64,000 bases of DNA from Mycogone perniciosa (lineage: Eukaryota; Ascomycota; Sordariomycetes; Hypocreales; Hypocreaceae), in assembly GCA_025331125.1 (NCBI GenBank), contig JAOALB010000062.1, forward strand, positions 1-64,000. The letters are read 5' to 3'. The translations under genes were made by a program, and so were the position numbers. Below, one piece after another: positions 23,126 to 33,895 of this stretch (position 1 is its first letter; every line of letters starts with the position of its first letter). The notes below the pieces were generated by a model. That model was not told the origin of the DNA, did no database searches, and saw only the letters and a program-made list of their open reading frames with translations.

Positions 23126-26100
23126 GGCGATAGAACGCCCCGGGCTAAGGGCGGGCAACAGAGGCGCCACGGGGGGGATGCAACCTCGTATTGGTCCAAT
23201 GCGCACGACAATGTCTTTCGATGCTGTCCGTCTCGCTATTCGGGGATTGCCAAACAGACGAATCGTCTTCTGCTGTGGCGAGTGTGTCTCTCAGTTGGGC
23301 GCGTGACGGCCGAGACATGAACGAGACACGGCTGCGCAAGGGACCAACCAGGGCGAGGCGAGGCTTGTGAGGCTCGTAAGGCTTGTGGTCATGCCTCTGC
23401 TCTCGTGTTGTTGACTCTGATAAAAATGTGGTGTTTTTTTCCTTTCGTGGCGTACGCAGTGTTACGATTGTCTGCGATGGGTGTTTTGTATGAAAAGAAG
23501 ATGAATAGGTAAATGGATAGATGGATAGATGGATAGATAGTAAGTACGAAGTAGTAGTACTCCGTAATAATAGTAGATAGATAACGGAGCGGCTACTACT
23601 AGTATTGGGCGGTGGGCAAACAAAGATCCTGGGCCTGTAGATTGGTTGAATGGGTGGCCGATCCGATGGCGGCAAACCACTAACGAGGAAACCCCCGGCA
23701 ACAGCAGCAAACTGGCGCAAACTGCTGATACGATATGGAGTGCTCTGTAAAAAGGGACGGATGCGGCGTTGGCTGTTGCAATGGCAGAGAAACAAAGAAA
23801 CAGAATCCGGAGAGAGATCTCTGAATGTTTGTCTGTCTGTCACACGACACAAACAAGCCCCTTATTAGTACTCCGTACTCGGTATGGAGTACTATATCGT
23901 GGAGTCTCTTTTAGCACCAACTCCGAAGTACCTAAACGTCGGACTGTCAAACCTTCTCCAGTCGGTCCTCTTTGGCCTCGAGGTAGCACGCCGTTTAGTA
24001 GTAGTACTATGTAGATAGTATCCTATGTAGTATCTAGTATGGGGTACTATGCGGGACGAGACAAAGGTCATGCGAGGCCGGTACTTCTCAACTTGCCCTG
24101 ATGCGATCGAGAATGGCCGTGCTGACCTGTCGATCCCTTTCAAGTCTGCTCTCTCTTTGGGCTTTGGTGATGCAAGGATCCAGCCAGGGCTTTGTTCCGG
24201 CGATTTTACAGGCACCAATCACCAATCCATACTACTCGTAAGCTTATCATTCCTGCTACCACTGAGTATCTTTGGGCTGAAGGTCTCTTGAGCTTGTCAT
24301 GCAAGCTATTTAAATGCATGTGTGCTACTGCATGTATGACAATAATCTCCATAGCCGACGACATCATTTACGAGAGCAATCGTGAGCCATGGGAGCATCT
24401 TGGCCACTGAAGTTTTTTTAGAGCGCGCCGGAATGGGCCAAAGTGCCTGGGGCTACGGGGCTTCAGCACGAACACGGCCGCTAGCGCGCGCTGGGCCGTA
24501 AAGCCACCGCGCCCTAGTGCCCCCAGTGACCGTTCCCAAGCTGTCGCGCACACCGCCCGATTGGCTCCTCCACGCCCAAAAGAGAGTCAGCTCAGGCTGC
24601 AGACGATCGCACGCACGCTATTTTGCAACGAGATCTATGTTTCGATCCATTAACTTTTAAAGAACAGTTGGCGTTCTAACTAGAACGTTGCATTTCGCCA
24701 TGATTGCGTTGTCATCATGGAGCAGTACGAGTAGTACTCGTACTGCGTACACACTTCGGCGGGCGAAACCGAGACCAGGTCATGATCGTCGCCAAGGTTG
24801 ACCGTTGATACATTATGTACATATATGTTAAGGTACCTGTAGGCATGTCCCGGCTTCTCGGCAGTCCCCAAACACGGTTGCGGGTGAAACATCCGTGGGT
24901 TTTGGCGCGCCATCTTCCACCGGTCGTTTCCTTTAAATAGGACGGAGTAGCACTTCCTACGAGTACTCGTAGTGGTATGGGGAAGAGTTGCGATGGTCTC
25001 ATCTGCGACCTGTTATCGAGGCCCAACATGGGCAGTATAAAACGGTCCTCCTAATATCTTCTCGTATCGATGAGGATAGTACGGAGTACTGGTCTTGGCA
25101 CTGCGATAGCCTCATCGCGGGCTATTTTTGGGACAGCATACTTCGTACTACTTCGTAAGTACGGTTAGATAGCCGTTCGGGTATTGTTGCACTCGCAAAT
25201 CATCAGGACTCTGGGGGTAGGGTAACACATTCAGGCCTTGCAATCTTGTTAGTTCCTGATATTGAGTACGAGCAACACCTGTGGCACAACCCTGTGGCTT
25301 CAGTTCTCTCGGCATCTGCCATATTGTGCTCTCGTCGGAGACAAACAGCCACGGGTAGATTGACAGGGAACGTGCTGCTTCTCTTCCTGTGCTACTCTAT
25401 TCCGTACAACGTTACGTTGCGGGTAGTACTAGTATTATTAGTGCTTCGTACGTATTGAAGCTGCGAGCTACGTGAGCTGGAGATTTCAGTCGTATACGAA
25501 GTACTTCGTACTACATGTAGATATCAATCCCGTTGGTAAAGAGGAGAGGGTTCAGTACGACTACCCCAAATTAGTGCAACCAAGTCTGGGGAAGTTGAAA
25601 CTTGAAGATGGGACAGATGATAGACAATGTCTCAGCATATTGCCAAGCTTTATATGACAAGCAATTGTGCATTGCACTGCATGAAAATAATATCCATCCC
25701 ACCAAAATGAGCTTTTTGTTCTAGGGTAGGCGGCGACTCCGCGTCTACAAATCTGCCTTCTCAAATATATCGTGACAGGGCCATATACAGTCCAATGAAA
25801 TAATATTTCCCTGCTTTGTAATAATTCTTGCAGTTTATCCCTCCACGTCAGAGGCTATGACGATCATGTCTCGCGCGTAGATGTCAGTGACAGTCAGTTT
25901 TGAGCGATCTTGGCGGTGTGCCATAAAAAAAAAGTGCATCACTCCATGTCACACAGAATCCACTTTTCGATGGAGATGTTTGACATGTGTCAAGATATCG
26001 TGAAAGCTGGAAATCCCATTTCGTAAGTACGAGTACTAATACTGGATGCCATGATTATGGAAGCTGTCAACAAGCGAAACAATTCTAGAACCCAACCATC

Positions 26101-27597
26101 GTCCAAGCGAAAACACGTTTGTCTAGGCATCGTTTCTTGGGTCGCTTGGCTTTCCGATCAGTCGCATCCAGCCACGCGCACGCACAATCTCATGAAGCAA
26201 ACTCGGTCTTAGCATGGGGTTCACGCCAAGTTGCTGCACCGGCGCTCTGGGCTGGGAATGGCTGCAGGGGGAAGATGCTGCACCATGGCATTCCGTGCTA
26301 CCCAGGCGACATGATTGCTTTTCCTGACAATTCCTCGCAGATGTCGCGGAACTCGTGCGTCGAGGCTCAGGGGAACAGCTGGCAATGAGGAAAAAGGGTA
26401 AAAGTGGCTGAAATTGAGCCTCCTGAATCTTGCAATTTACCATTACTCCATGCGAAATCTCGTGTTTCCTTCAGGTGACTCGTATTATCGAGCCTACTGG
26501 AGCGATGGCAGAAAACTCTCCGAGATCGGCTGCATTGTGAGCATTCTGCATCCTACGTGGCGCACCCATCCTCAACTCTCGCGACCAGCTTCCTTGAGGA
26601 GCCATACATCACGATGCATCCATCACCAACAACAAGTTGGCAAAGGAATGAAGGGGCGACAACAGGGGGCTTGCGGGAAAGAAGCCCGGCACCGAAGACA
26701 TTTGTCCATGCAGGGGGTGTTGGCGAGATTGCCGGTTCGTGGCCTCGAGCTTCCATGGATTCGATGGCTTAATTTCATGTCGACATGCATGGTCCGCAGG
26801 CTACGTGCGGCCTTGCATTCCTCGGGGAGTCGTGGCCAGGACAGGCTCTGGGAGCCATCAAGCTGAGATTAGCCAAATACGCATGATCGTCAAAGACGGT
26901 TGACTAAGAAACTGATGCCAGAAGGTGGCATCTCAACGCCCGCAACGGCATGTGTCCGTCGTCCTTGGGCAGCGAACTGGGCTGGCGATTTTTACCGGGT
27001 TAAAATCTTACGATAAGAGCCAGTTGCTGAAGAGGGGCTTGATGTCGTGTCGTGGTGGCTGTCAAAACGAGTCGAAATACAGTATCACGACATTGTTCTA
27101 TACTGTCTGTTTCCTGGCGATCAGTGGTGTCTGAACACAGTGTACCTTCAGTCACAAACCCCTCATTCTCACTGTGTCGACACCCCCAACACATCATCCC
27201 ACCACAAGAGAGACAAGCCACAAGGGTCCCGACTCCACCGAAGGACGGGTTACTTAGCACCACTAGGTTCTGTACACACGTTCATCCACCCTCTTTTTGG
27301 TGACCCTGGGACCTCCAACTCCGTCTCCGCAGGCAATAGCTCGTGGAAAAGGCTGCTGCATCGTCGATTCGCTGTTCCAGCCAGTCCGAACCGGCTGCAG
27401 CATTGCTATTTTGCTATAGAACCCCGCCCTGAACAGAAATCCGTCTGGTCTGACGCTGTCCTCTGCTTGCCGAACCACATAGCCAGGCGAGGGCATGCCC
27501 TCGCTTTACCACTTCACCACTTGCTTGGGTCTTCCAGCAAGCCTCCTGCTCGCCTGCAGCCCGATTCTCTGGCCCTGAGGTGCCATCGACCACCGCC
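23126..27597. other. 4.5-kb gene-free region between divergent genes
   Basis: Upstream of two divergently transcribed genes. No open frame here looks coding. It holds a GATA-type microsatellite (23516-23545) and several TACTCCGTA/TACGGAGTA and TACTTCGTA/TACGAAGTA motifs (23558, 23869, 25080, 25139, 25149, 25496, 25502). A GC-rich patch lies at about 24,420-24,560. The last 500 bp before 27,598 are probably promoter and 5' UTR. Confidence 0.5.
23516..23545. repeat. GATA/GATG microsatellite
   Basis: Tandem GGATAGAT units in the upstream region of the 1242-residue protein gene. It is slippage-prone simple sequence. Confidence 0.8.
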
Positions 27598-29472
27598 ATG
27601 GCAAATCCGGACCAGCCGCGGCGGCGCTTTATGCCCGTTCCGATCGAGACGACGTTTCAATCCATCCGAAAGAGTACGGCATCATCACAGCCCCGGATTG
27701 GGCCAAACCCCGAGCTGACGCCGGAACCCTCTCCGCGATCCCCCTCGCCCCATTTCGAACGCCGTGGACGCCGTCGCTTTGCTCCTCAACTCATCGAAAC
27801 ATCCAGACGGGTTCGAAGGGTTGGCGACCCAGGACCTGCAACTCGACCTACAGACAAGACCGACATCACGCCTTACACCAACCACATCTACTCTGCCAAG
27901 CCAAAGGCTAATCGGCGGCAGCTTGGCTATCTTTTTCTTGACGATGAAGCCTTACGGCAGATGCCGCCCACTCGGCGGGAGACAGAAGAGGAGGGAGTCA
28001 AGGAATATCTGCTGGAGTTGGCAGCAAAGGAAGCCGCAAGGCAAATGGAGGAGGCCGCGCTTGCAGCTTTCCCCAACAGTCGCCCCCGTGAGGGTGGTGT
28101 GGCTCACTTCTACTTTCGGGACAGTTCAGGGAGCGAAAATTCCCCTCAAGGGACCCCTCAGAATGAGGAGTATCGGCAGCCTAGAGTCCGACGCAAGTCA
28201 TCAAACTTGGGCTTGAATTGGTGGCACAAGCACATGCAAGACCATGCACTGCAGATTGCGCATGAAAGGGGGGAGGATGAGGAGGATGAGAAGGATGAAG
28301 AGGAGGAGGATGAAGACGCAATCATGATCCGATCGGACTCGGACCTTGATAAGATGGAGCTACCTTCGCCTCCCGACCCAATGTGGACAACTACTAAACC
28401 ACCCTCTCCTGATCACAGGAGTGATTCCTTGGCTGAGCTACAACTAGCCCTCGGCGAAGCCAACCGTCATGTTATGACACAAGCCCAGGCAAGACATGCT
28501 GATCCCTCCGCCGCGCACCAGTCGGTATCCGCAGGTAAGCCAGTCCCGAATCTGCCCCACACATCGGTGTCTCACATGCCGCTAGAATCCGGACGTCACA
28601 ACCACGGCCCCTTCGGCAGGCCGTTTGGTGGCTTCCGCTTCCCGCCCGAGGACCCCAAATATCTGAAAATGCTTCAGGCTGCATCTCCTCCCATGCTTGG
28701 AAAAGAACTGGTTTTTCGACAGTGTCCATCTCCAAAGCTGACGAAGCTGGAGACTGATCATCCGTTTGAGCAGCATCTGATTGATGAACAGAATCGGGAT
28801 GTATCGGGCCAGGGTGGGCTCTGGAGGGGGTATTGCTGCAGGTCGGAATCAACCGGCGGGTTCATTGTACCCCCCGACCTGCACAACCCGAAGATGATTG
28901 TGACACCACATCCGCCGGCCACACCCCGGAAGCCCTGCACATGTGAACTTGAGACTCGTGCGATAAGCGAGGAGCCGGCCTCTTTGTGGTCGTCCTCGGG
29001 CTCATCTGAAAGCACCTCCGAGCCTGGTCTCTGGAGTGCAGAACCACGCCAGAAGAGCGTAGAGCCGAAAGGGCTTCACATGCTGCACGGCTTAAATGAG
29101 CGATTGCAGCGTGAAAAGGCCCGGGCGGAGCGAGACGAGAAGATCTCGCAAGAATTTGGTGAAGAATTTATAACGCAGGTTTACAATTACTTGTCCCTGG
29201 GGTATCCTGCCATGGCCCGTGGCTTTGATGAGGAGTTGTCTAGGATTAGTCGTGTGAGCATCGACGACTTGCGGCGAAACGACGAGAAGCAGGTTGCCAT
29301 AGGCCATATGATGGAGCTGAAGCTGGAGGAGACTCTAGAAGATGATCGGTGTCCCAGATGGCTGGCATTGAGGGTATACATCACCGAATGGGCCAGACAG
29401 CACCCTGACTTGGACAGCCTGGACCCGCTGGCATGGGGTGTTAGAGAGAGAAGAGGCAGTTGGGCTATCTAA
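27598..29472 (+). CDS. Uncharacterised 624-residue fungal protein
   Basis: Single-exon gene starting at the first ATG in frame (27598); an earlier open start is only a GTG. I do not recognise the family. The N-terminus has two similar basic blocks, RRRFMPVPIET (about residues 8-18) and RRRFAPQLIET (about 59-69), which looks like an internal duplication of a short linear motif. A very acidic run (EDEEDEKDEEEEDEDA) lies near residues 225-242. Most of the middle is Pro/Ser-rich. The last 110 residues are the best candidate for a folded domain: a helical segment beginning EEFITQVYNYLSLGYPAMAR and continuing to VYITEWARQHPDLDSLDPLAWG. Nuclear location is plausible from composition only. Confidence 0.85.
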   Translation: MANPDQPRRRFMPVPIETTFQSIRKSTASSQPRIGPNPELTPEPSPRSPSPHFERRGRRRFAPQLIETSRRVRRVGDPGPATRPTDKTDITPYTNHIYSAKPKANRRQLGYLFLDDEALRQMPPTRRETEEEGVKEYLLELAAKEAARQMEEAALAAFPNSRPREGGVAHFYFRDSSGSENSPQGTPQNEEYRQPRVRRKSSNLGLNWWHKHMQDHALQIAHERGEDEEDEKDEEEEDEDAIMIRSDSDLDKMELPSPPDPMWTTTKPPSPDHRSDSLAELQLALGEANRHVMTQAQARHADPSAAHQSVSAGKPVPNLPHTSVSHMPLESGRHNHGPFGRPFGGFRFPPEDPKYLKMLQAASPPMLGKELVFRQCPSPKLTKLETDHPFEQHLIDEQNRDVSGQGGLWRGYCCRSESTGGFIVPPDLHNPKMIVTPHPPATPRKPCTCELETRAISEEPASLWSSSGSSESTSEPGLWSAEPRQKSVEPKGLHMLHGLNERLQREKARAERDEKISQEFGEEFITQVYNYLSLGYPAMARGFDEELSRISRVSIDDLRRNDEKQVAIGHMMELKLEETLEDDRCPRWLALRVYITEWARQHPDLDSLDPLAWGVRERRGSWAI

Positions 29473-30295
29473 AATCTCGCCCACATTCCTTCTTACACTG
29501 CGTAGGACTGGCGGCGACACGAAAGCTCGCTGCATGCCCTTTTCACTGACTTGACGCTCTCTCGTCGTGATTCTACATCATTCCTTGATAAACGCATTTT
29601 CCTTGCAATTGTTTACATCGCACAGGAGATTCCCTCCTTCACACACACACACAGCATCTTGGCACTCGGAAAACAGGGGGATCAGGGTTATTACATATAC
29701 GGTTTTTTAATGGTTCTCCTTTGCCAGAGCCATAGACGGCCCATTTTCCTCTTCTTTCCCCCCCTTGTTTTTTTTCTTTCTCTTCTGTTTCTTGCATCGC
29801 GCTTGAGGGTCGAAGGAAATAAGGCGTACACTTTTTTGTTTTGTTTTTCCGGAATGGCAGGGACCTGGGAATTGCGCAGACAGATGCGTAGAGACAGAAA
29901 CAGCATGCTGTCTTTTTTTTTGTGTCGGTTTTTTTCTTGCATGGAAGGATGGGAACCAGGACAGAGAGAGAGGAAGAAGAAAAGATTCTTCGTGTTTGCA
30001 TATATACCTGTAGCGAGACGTGTGTAGATAATAAGCAGACTTTGCTCGCGTTGTGCTGAATGAGATATCGAGAGAGGCACTCCTCGAGAATTGATGCTCA
30101 AGTTTTCAGGATGGTACATAAACTGCAAGATATGAACCTCGTGATATATTTCCACATACAAACCAGAATCTACTCTTGACAAGAAATTAACCCAACGCCA
30201 AGCGAGCCTGCAAAGTCCAAGGCCAATGCTCTGTACATTCAAACCCTCCTACCCCCCTACCCCCCTTCCCTTCACATAGAATTTTCACTTTTTTT
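29473..30295. other. Convergent 3' intergenic region
   Basis: Holds the 3' UTRs of two converging genes. Long T- and C-rich runs (about 29,750-29,800) and short chance open frames on both strands are present. No gene is supported. Confidence 0.5.
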
Positions 30296-31513
30296 TCACT
30301 TCTTTTTGCCGAATGCCCTCGCCACCTTTTGGACCTTGGAGGGCGGGGCGACCTCCACATCGCTCTCCTCGTCCTCGCCCATGAACTCGTCCACGTCGTC
30401 ATAGTCGACCTCGTCCTCATCTAGTGGCTCCTCGGCATCGTCGCTGTCTTCGTCTTCCTCCGCAGAGTCTTCTTCTTCGTCCTCGGAATCGCCGATGAAG
30501 CCGTTTGCAACAATGGCGTCGTCTTCGTCGTCATCTGCGCCGGCACGTCTCCTCCGCGAGCGGATTCCATTCGCAAGATCCTTTTGCTCAGCCTCATCCT
30601 CGCCTTCCACGTAGATTACATCCTCTTCGTCGGCATCGTCCTCGTCTTGTTGGATGTGACCCGAGCTTCGTTGCATCTTTCTCCGCAGTTCCATCTGGCC
30701 CTCGAGGATGTCCAGCTTGCCCTTCAAAGCCAACAGGCTGTTGAGACCCTTGGCTCTCTCCGCCAGCACCTTTTGTAAGCTGTGTAGGTTCTGAATGACT
30801 TTGGGCTGCGACGCGAGAGCGCCACCGTGGGCAATCAGAGTCCACTGCACCCAGGTCATGAGAGTTCCGGCGCGGCCGGGCCGTCGATGTAACCGCGCAG
30901 CGAGCTTGGTAAGCAGGATGCCGGCCAGAGAACTGTCGATGCGCTCGATTGTGTTTCGGATGGTGGGGAGGTCGGTGGTGTGCAGACAGGACTCGAGGAG
31001 GTCTGTGTCATCTGTCTGCAGAGCTTGGGAAAGGACGGTGGTGAGGGACTGGTGAGTAGGAGCGGAGATTGCGGTTCGTGCAGTTCGAGCCACAGCACTA
31101 TTGTCCGAAGCGGACTGCTGGAGCATGGCAGTAACGTCGATGGCCTCGTTGCCGCGGAGCAGCTCGCCAAAGGATGGAGAGGTAGCTTCGGCATCGGAGC
31201 CAGCATCATCAGCCTCGCCTTTGGAGGGGTTCTGTTTGCCATTGACGTGGGCTAGTGATGCGGCGACGGGCTTGGAATCCTCTGCGCTGCCATTGCTCTC
31301 ATCGTTGTCATCAGCGTCCGAGATGTCCTCGTCGCTGTCGGGGTCGGATGAAATTTCGATCGCCTCGACCTGGGAGCTCTGCAGAGCGTCGGTTCCAGAA
31401 ACTGACGTGCGGGTCTCGTCAATTGTGGTTTTGGCCGGCCGTTTGGCGGTTGATTTGACGACGGGAGCAGCCAGCTTAGCCGGCGCTCTTCTCTTTGTCG
31501 TTGACATGGGCAT
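30296..31513 (-). CDS. Utp12-domain small-subunit processome protein (Utp5/WDR43-like)
   Basis: Probably a nucleolar protein of the t-UTP/UtpA group, which helps transcribe and process pre-rRNA for the 40S subunit. It is a single exon of 405 residues. The N-terminus is basic and Ala/Lys-rich, then acidic and Asp/Ser-rich (to about 95). The core at about 110-280 fits the Utp12 domain: an LTTVLSQALQTDDTDLLESC block, ARLHRRPGRAGTLMTWVQW, and NSLLALKGKLDILEGQM. The C-terminal 120 residues are highly acidic and end in a basic KVQKVARAFGKKK tail. WD40 repeats, present in yeast Utp5, are absent. Either this is the short filamentous-fungal form or a separate Utp12-domain paralogue. The start is at the first of two nearby ATGs (31513, 31507). 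Confidence 0.8.
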   Translation of the reverse strand: MPMSTTKRRAPAKLAAPVVKSTAKRPAKTTIDETRTSVSGTDALQSSQVEAIEISSDPDSDEDISDADDNDESNGSAEDSKPVAASLAHVNGKQNPSKGEADDAGSDAEATSPSFGELLRGNEAIDVTAMLQQSASDNSAVARTARTAISAPTHQSLTTVLSQALQTDDTDLLESCLHTTDLPTIRNTIERIDSSLAGILLTKLAARLHRRPGRAGTLMTWVQWTLIAHGGALASQPKVIQNLHSLQKVLAERAKGLNSLLALKGKLDILEGQMELRRKMQRSSGHIQQDEDDADEEDVIYVEGEDEAEQKDLANGIRSRRRRAGADDDEDDAIVANGFIGDSEDEEEDSAEEDEDSDDAEEPLDEDEVDYDDVDEFMGEDEESDVEVAPPSKVQKVARAFGKKK

Positions 31514-33895
31514 GGAAGCTCGAGGACTAGGAATTGCAGAAGACTAAGGTGGAAAGGTCTCAACCGCAAGGGCAAAACTACAGAAATGACTCTGTAGAAC
31601 AAAATCGAGTCGTCTTCCGCGAAACTAAGCTGTTCAAACGGTCCTGTGGAAAATTTCACGGCGACCACTCGATATGGCTGAGTGAACTTTTTTTTTGGAC
31701 TGACCCAAGCTTAGCGTCTTGGTCTCCACCTTGCTTTGGAGAAAAAGAGGATGACATAATCACTCCTATCTAATCTATGTATCATGTGACATATCACATG
31801 CTGCTGATATGGCGGATGAGGGAGTGTGGTCACGTGCAATGAGGCCAGCTTTCTGAGTCTCACCTTAGTACCTTATCTAGGTCTGGCACTAAAATGTTGC
31901 TATGCCTGATTGGTCATAAGTCGACTTTTGCATATCCACTCGAGGCTCCTCATTGGCTGCTTGCATCTCACTTTTAGGGCCAAGTAAATTGCGAGTTTTT
32001 CAAGATACAAAATCACCTGATCAGGCTAGGGGCATCCGGCCGCGCCACAAGCCTTTTTTTTTCTACGGTGAAATTTATTGCATGAGACCACCCCGTTTGA
32101 ACGATTATGTCGCAAAAAGTCGCGTCGGGGGGCATGTGCAGCACATACCTTCAAGCTATCCGCACGCGAACGAAGTACGAACATTGAAACCATTGACCCG
32201 GCCTCGTCATTTTTTTGCTTTGCAGAGTACCCCAAAGGGAACCCAATCTTTTTTCAACGACGAAATCGTCCACGACACACAAGTTGTGACGACACGCACC
32301 ATTTTCCATCGACTGAATGGACATGTGTTTTCCTCTCTCTCCTTGCTCGGATGCACGATGAGCTGGATGGGGCTCCTTGCATCATCAACACGGTCAACAG
32401 CCTCCCATTTCTCGCGAACCCACCAGACCAAAGCTCCATCGACGCTATTTTGTCTATTTCCGGTCAATGGTTGCTCGAGCGTATGAGTGCCCAACAGTTT
32501 CAGGGAGCATTACTGACTGACAACTAGCACTCCGTACTCTGAATATTCTTTGTCTTGTCGCTTCACTGTTACCGAGCACTAGTACTACACACTACGACTG
32601 CTCGGTATTACCAAAACTCCAAGGTGAGCTTGCTGTGTCACTGACCGAATCTTCTGGGTGTGGCCATCGGCCCCGTCCCGCAAACAAGGGCAAAAGGGGA
32701 ATGGCAAAAACGCGGTCAGTTCCCAAAAGCCCCCAGCCTCGTCCCGCCCACAATAATAAACGGTGCTTCTCTCAATGCGTGACTGTGGCGCCACAGAGTG
32801 GCCCAAGCGGAATCAACTTCAATCAAGCGGTGGCGCGCCACATCTCCACCCCCTTCTGTCCAATCATCATTGCCGCGTAAGCCCCCAGACGGTCCTCAGC
32901 CACGCCCCCCTTAGCCGTTGCGCCCGGCAAAATAAATTTCGCCCACACACGCCCAGCCTTTTTGGGCCATGACCCCGATAGAGACAAATCAACGCCTGTC
33001 GCGGAGTTTGCCTTTCTTCTCATAAATAGCACCGCGCCTCCGACCAGCAAAATTTCACTGACGTGCACGCGCTTTTCCTCAAAGACCCCCTCTTCTCCCC
33101 TCCCCCCTTCCCCCCTCTTTTCCGCCGAAATCCGAGAAAAAAATACACCTACCAGGAAAAAAACGAAATAAATAATACTTACCCGAGGTACCTCCCGCCT
33201 GCCTGCCACCGCCAACCATATTTTTTTTATTTTACGCCCACGTCTCTTCCTCGCCACTTTTGTCGCAAGGTACTTACACCTACTGGTGCTAAATTTTAAC
33301 CAACCACCGTCCTTTCGCAACCTTGCGCCGCAATTCTAGGCCCCAGAAATACATACTACCTTCTTGGGGGGAAGCTACACCTACACCTAGACCTTGCATG
33401 CAGCATATCGTGACGGAACCATCGTCACAATAAACTCCTTTACGCGCAAAGCTTCTATTGTCTGTTGCATCATAAATCACCCCGGAGCTGCAGCGTGTTT
33501 TATTTGTTGAATGCGCTGCTGCTGCAAACAATAAGTAAAGCATCGGGTCTTATTTATTGTTTGTTGTCATTGTCTCTGGCGCATCTGAGCTTTCGCTGCT
33601 GCGCATCTCTGCAGCAACGACAACTGACTTCGGTCGCGCGCAAGCATACTGCGTTCAGCTTGTCTTCAGCTCCTTTCGTCATCGCCTATTCGCCCCTCGT
33701 GCGAAAAAACGCCGCATAAAAGAAGTTACTTCCTACATCATCATCGCCATCATCATCGCGTCGCGCGCCGCTCAGCTCCATCTTGATCGCGCCTGCAGCC
33801 TCGGATCTCTCCATCGCGCGCCAGCGAGTGCGCTGTGTTTGATGTCGCGCCTCGGTCGCTAAGGTCGCCCTTTTTCCCACCCTCTCTCATCGCGA
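31514..33895. promoter_or_regulatory. 2.4-kb divergent promoter region (Utp12 protein / BET protein)
   Basis: Lies between the starts of two nuclear-function genes. No coding open frame is supported. The part from about 33,050 to 33,890 is pyrimidine-rich and AT-moderate, and probably contains a long 5' UTR for the bromodomain gene. Short direct purine/pyrimidine tracts (33,090-33,120) are present. Confidence 0.4.

Noticed and set aside
26119..27303. Several open frames of 60-220 codons between 26.1 and 27.7 kb
   Set aside because: No conserved motifs, mutually overlapping on both strands and partly over the 624-residue gene. Probably promoter and 5' UTR.
29551..30242. Open frames of 120-183 codons on both strands
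   Set aside because: Low-complexity Phe/Leu and Lys/Arg runs reflect T-rich and A-rich tracts in a 3' UTR region.
31953..32527. Two overlapping open frames of 149-177 codons
   Set aside because: Different frames of the same stretch with no domain signal; sits in a divergent promoter region.
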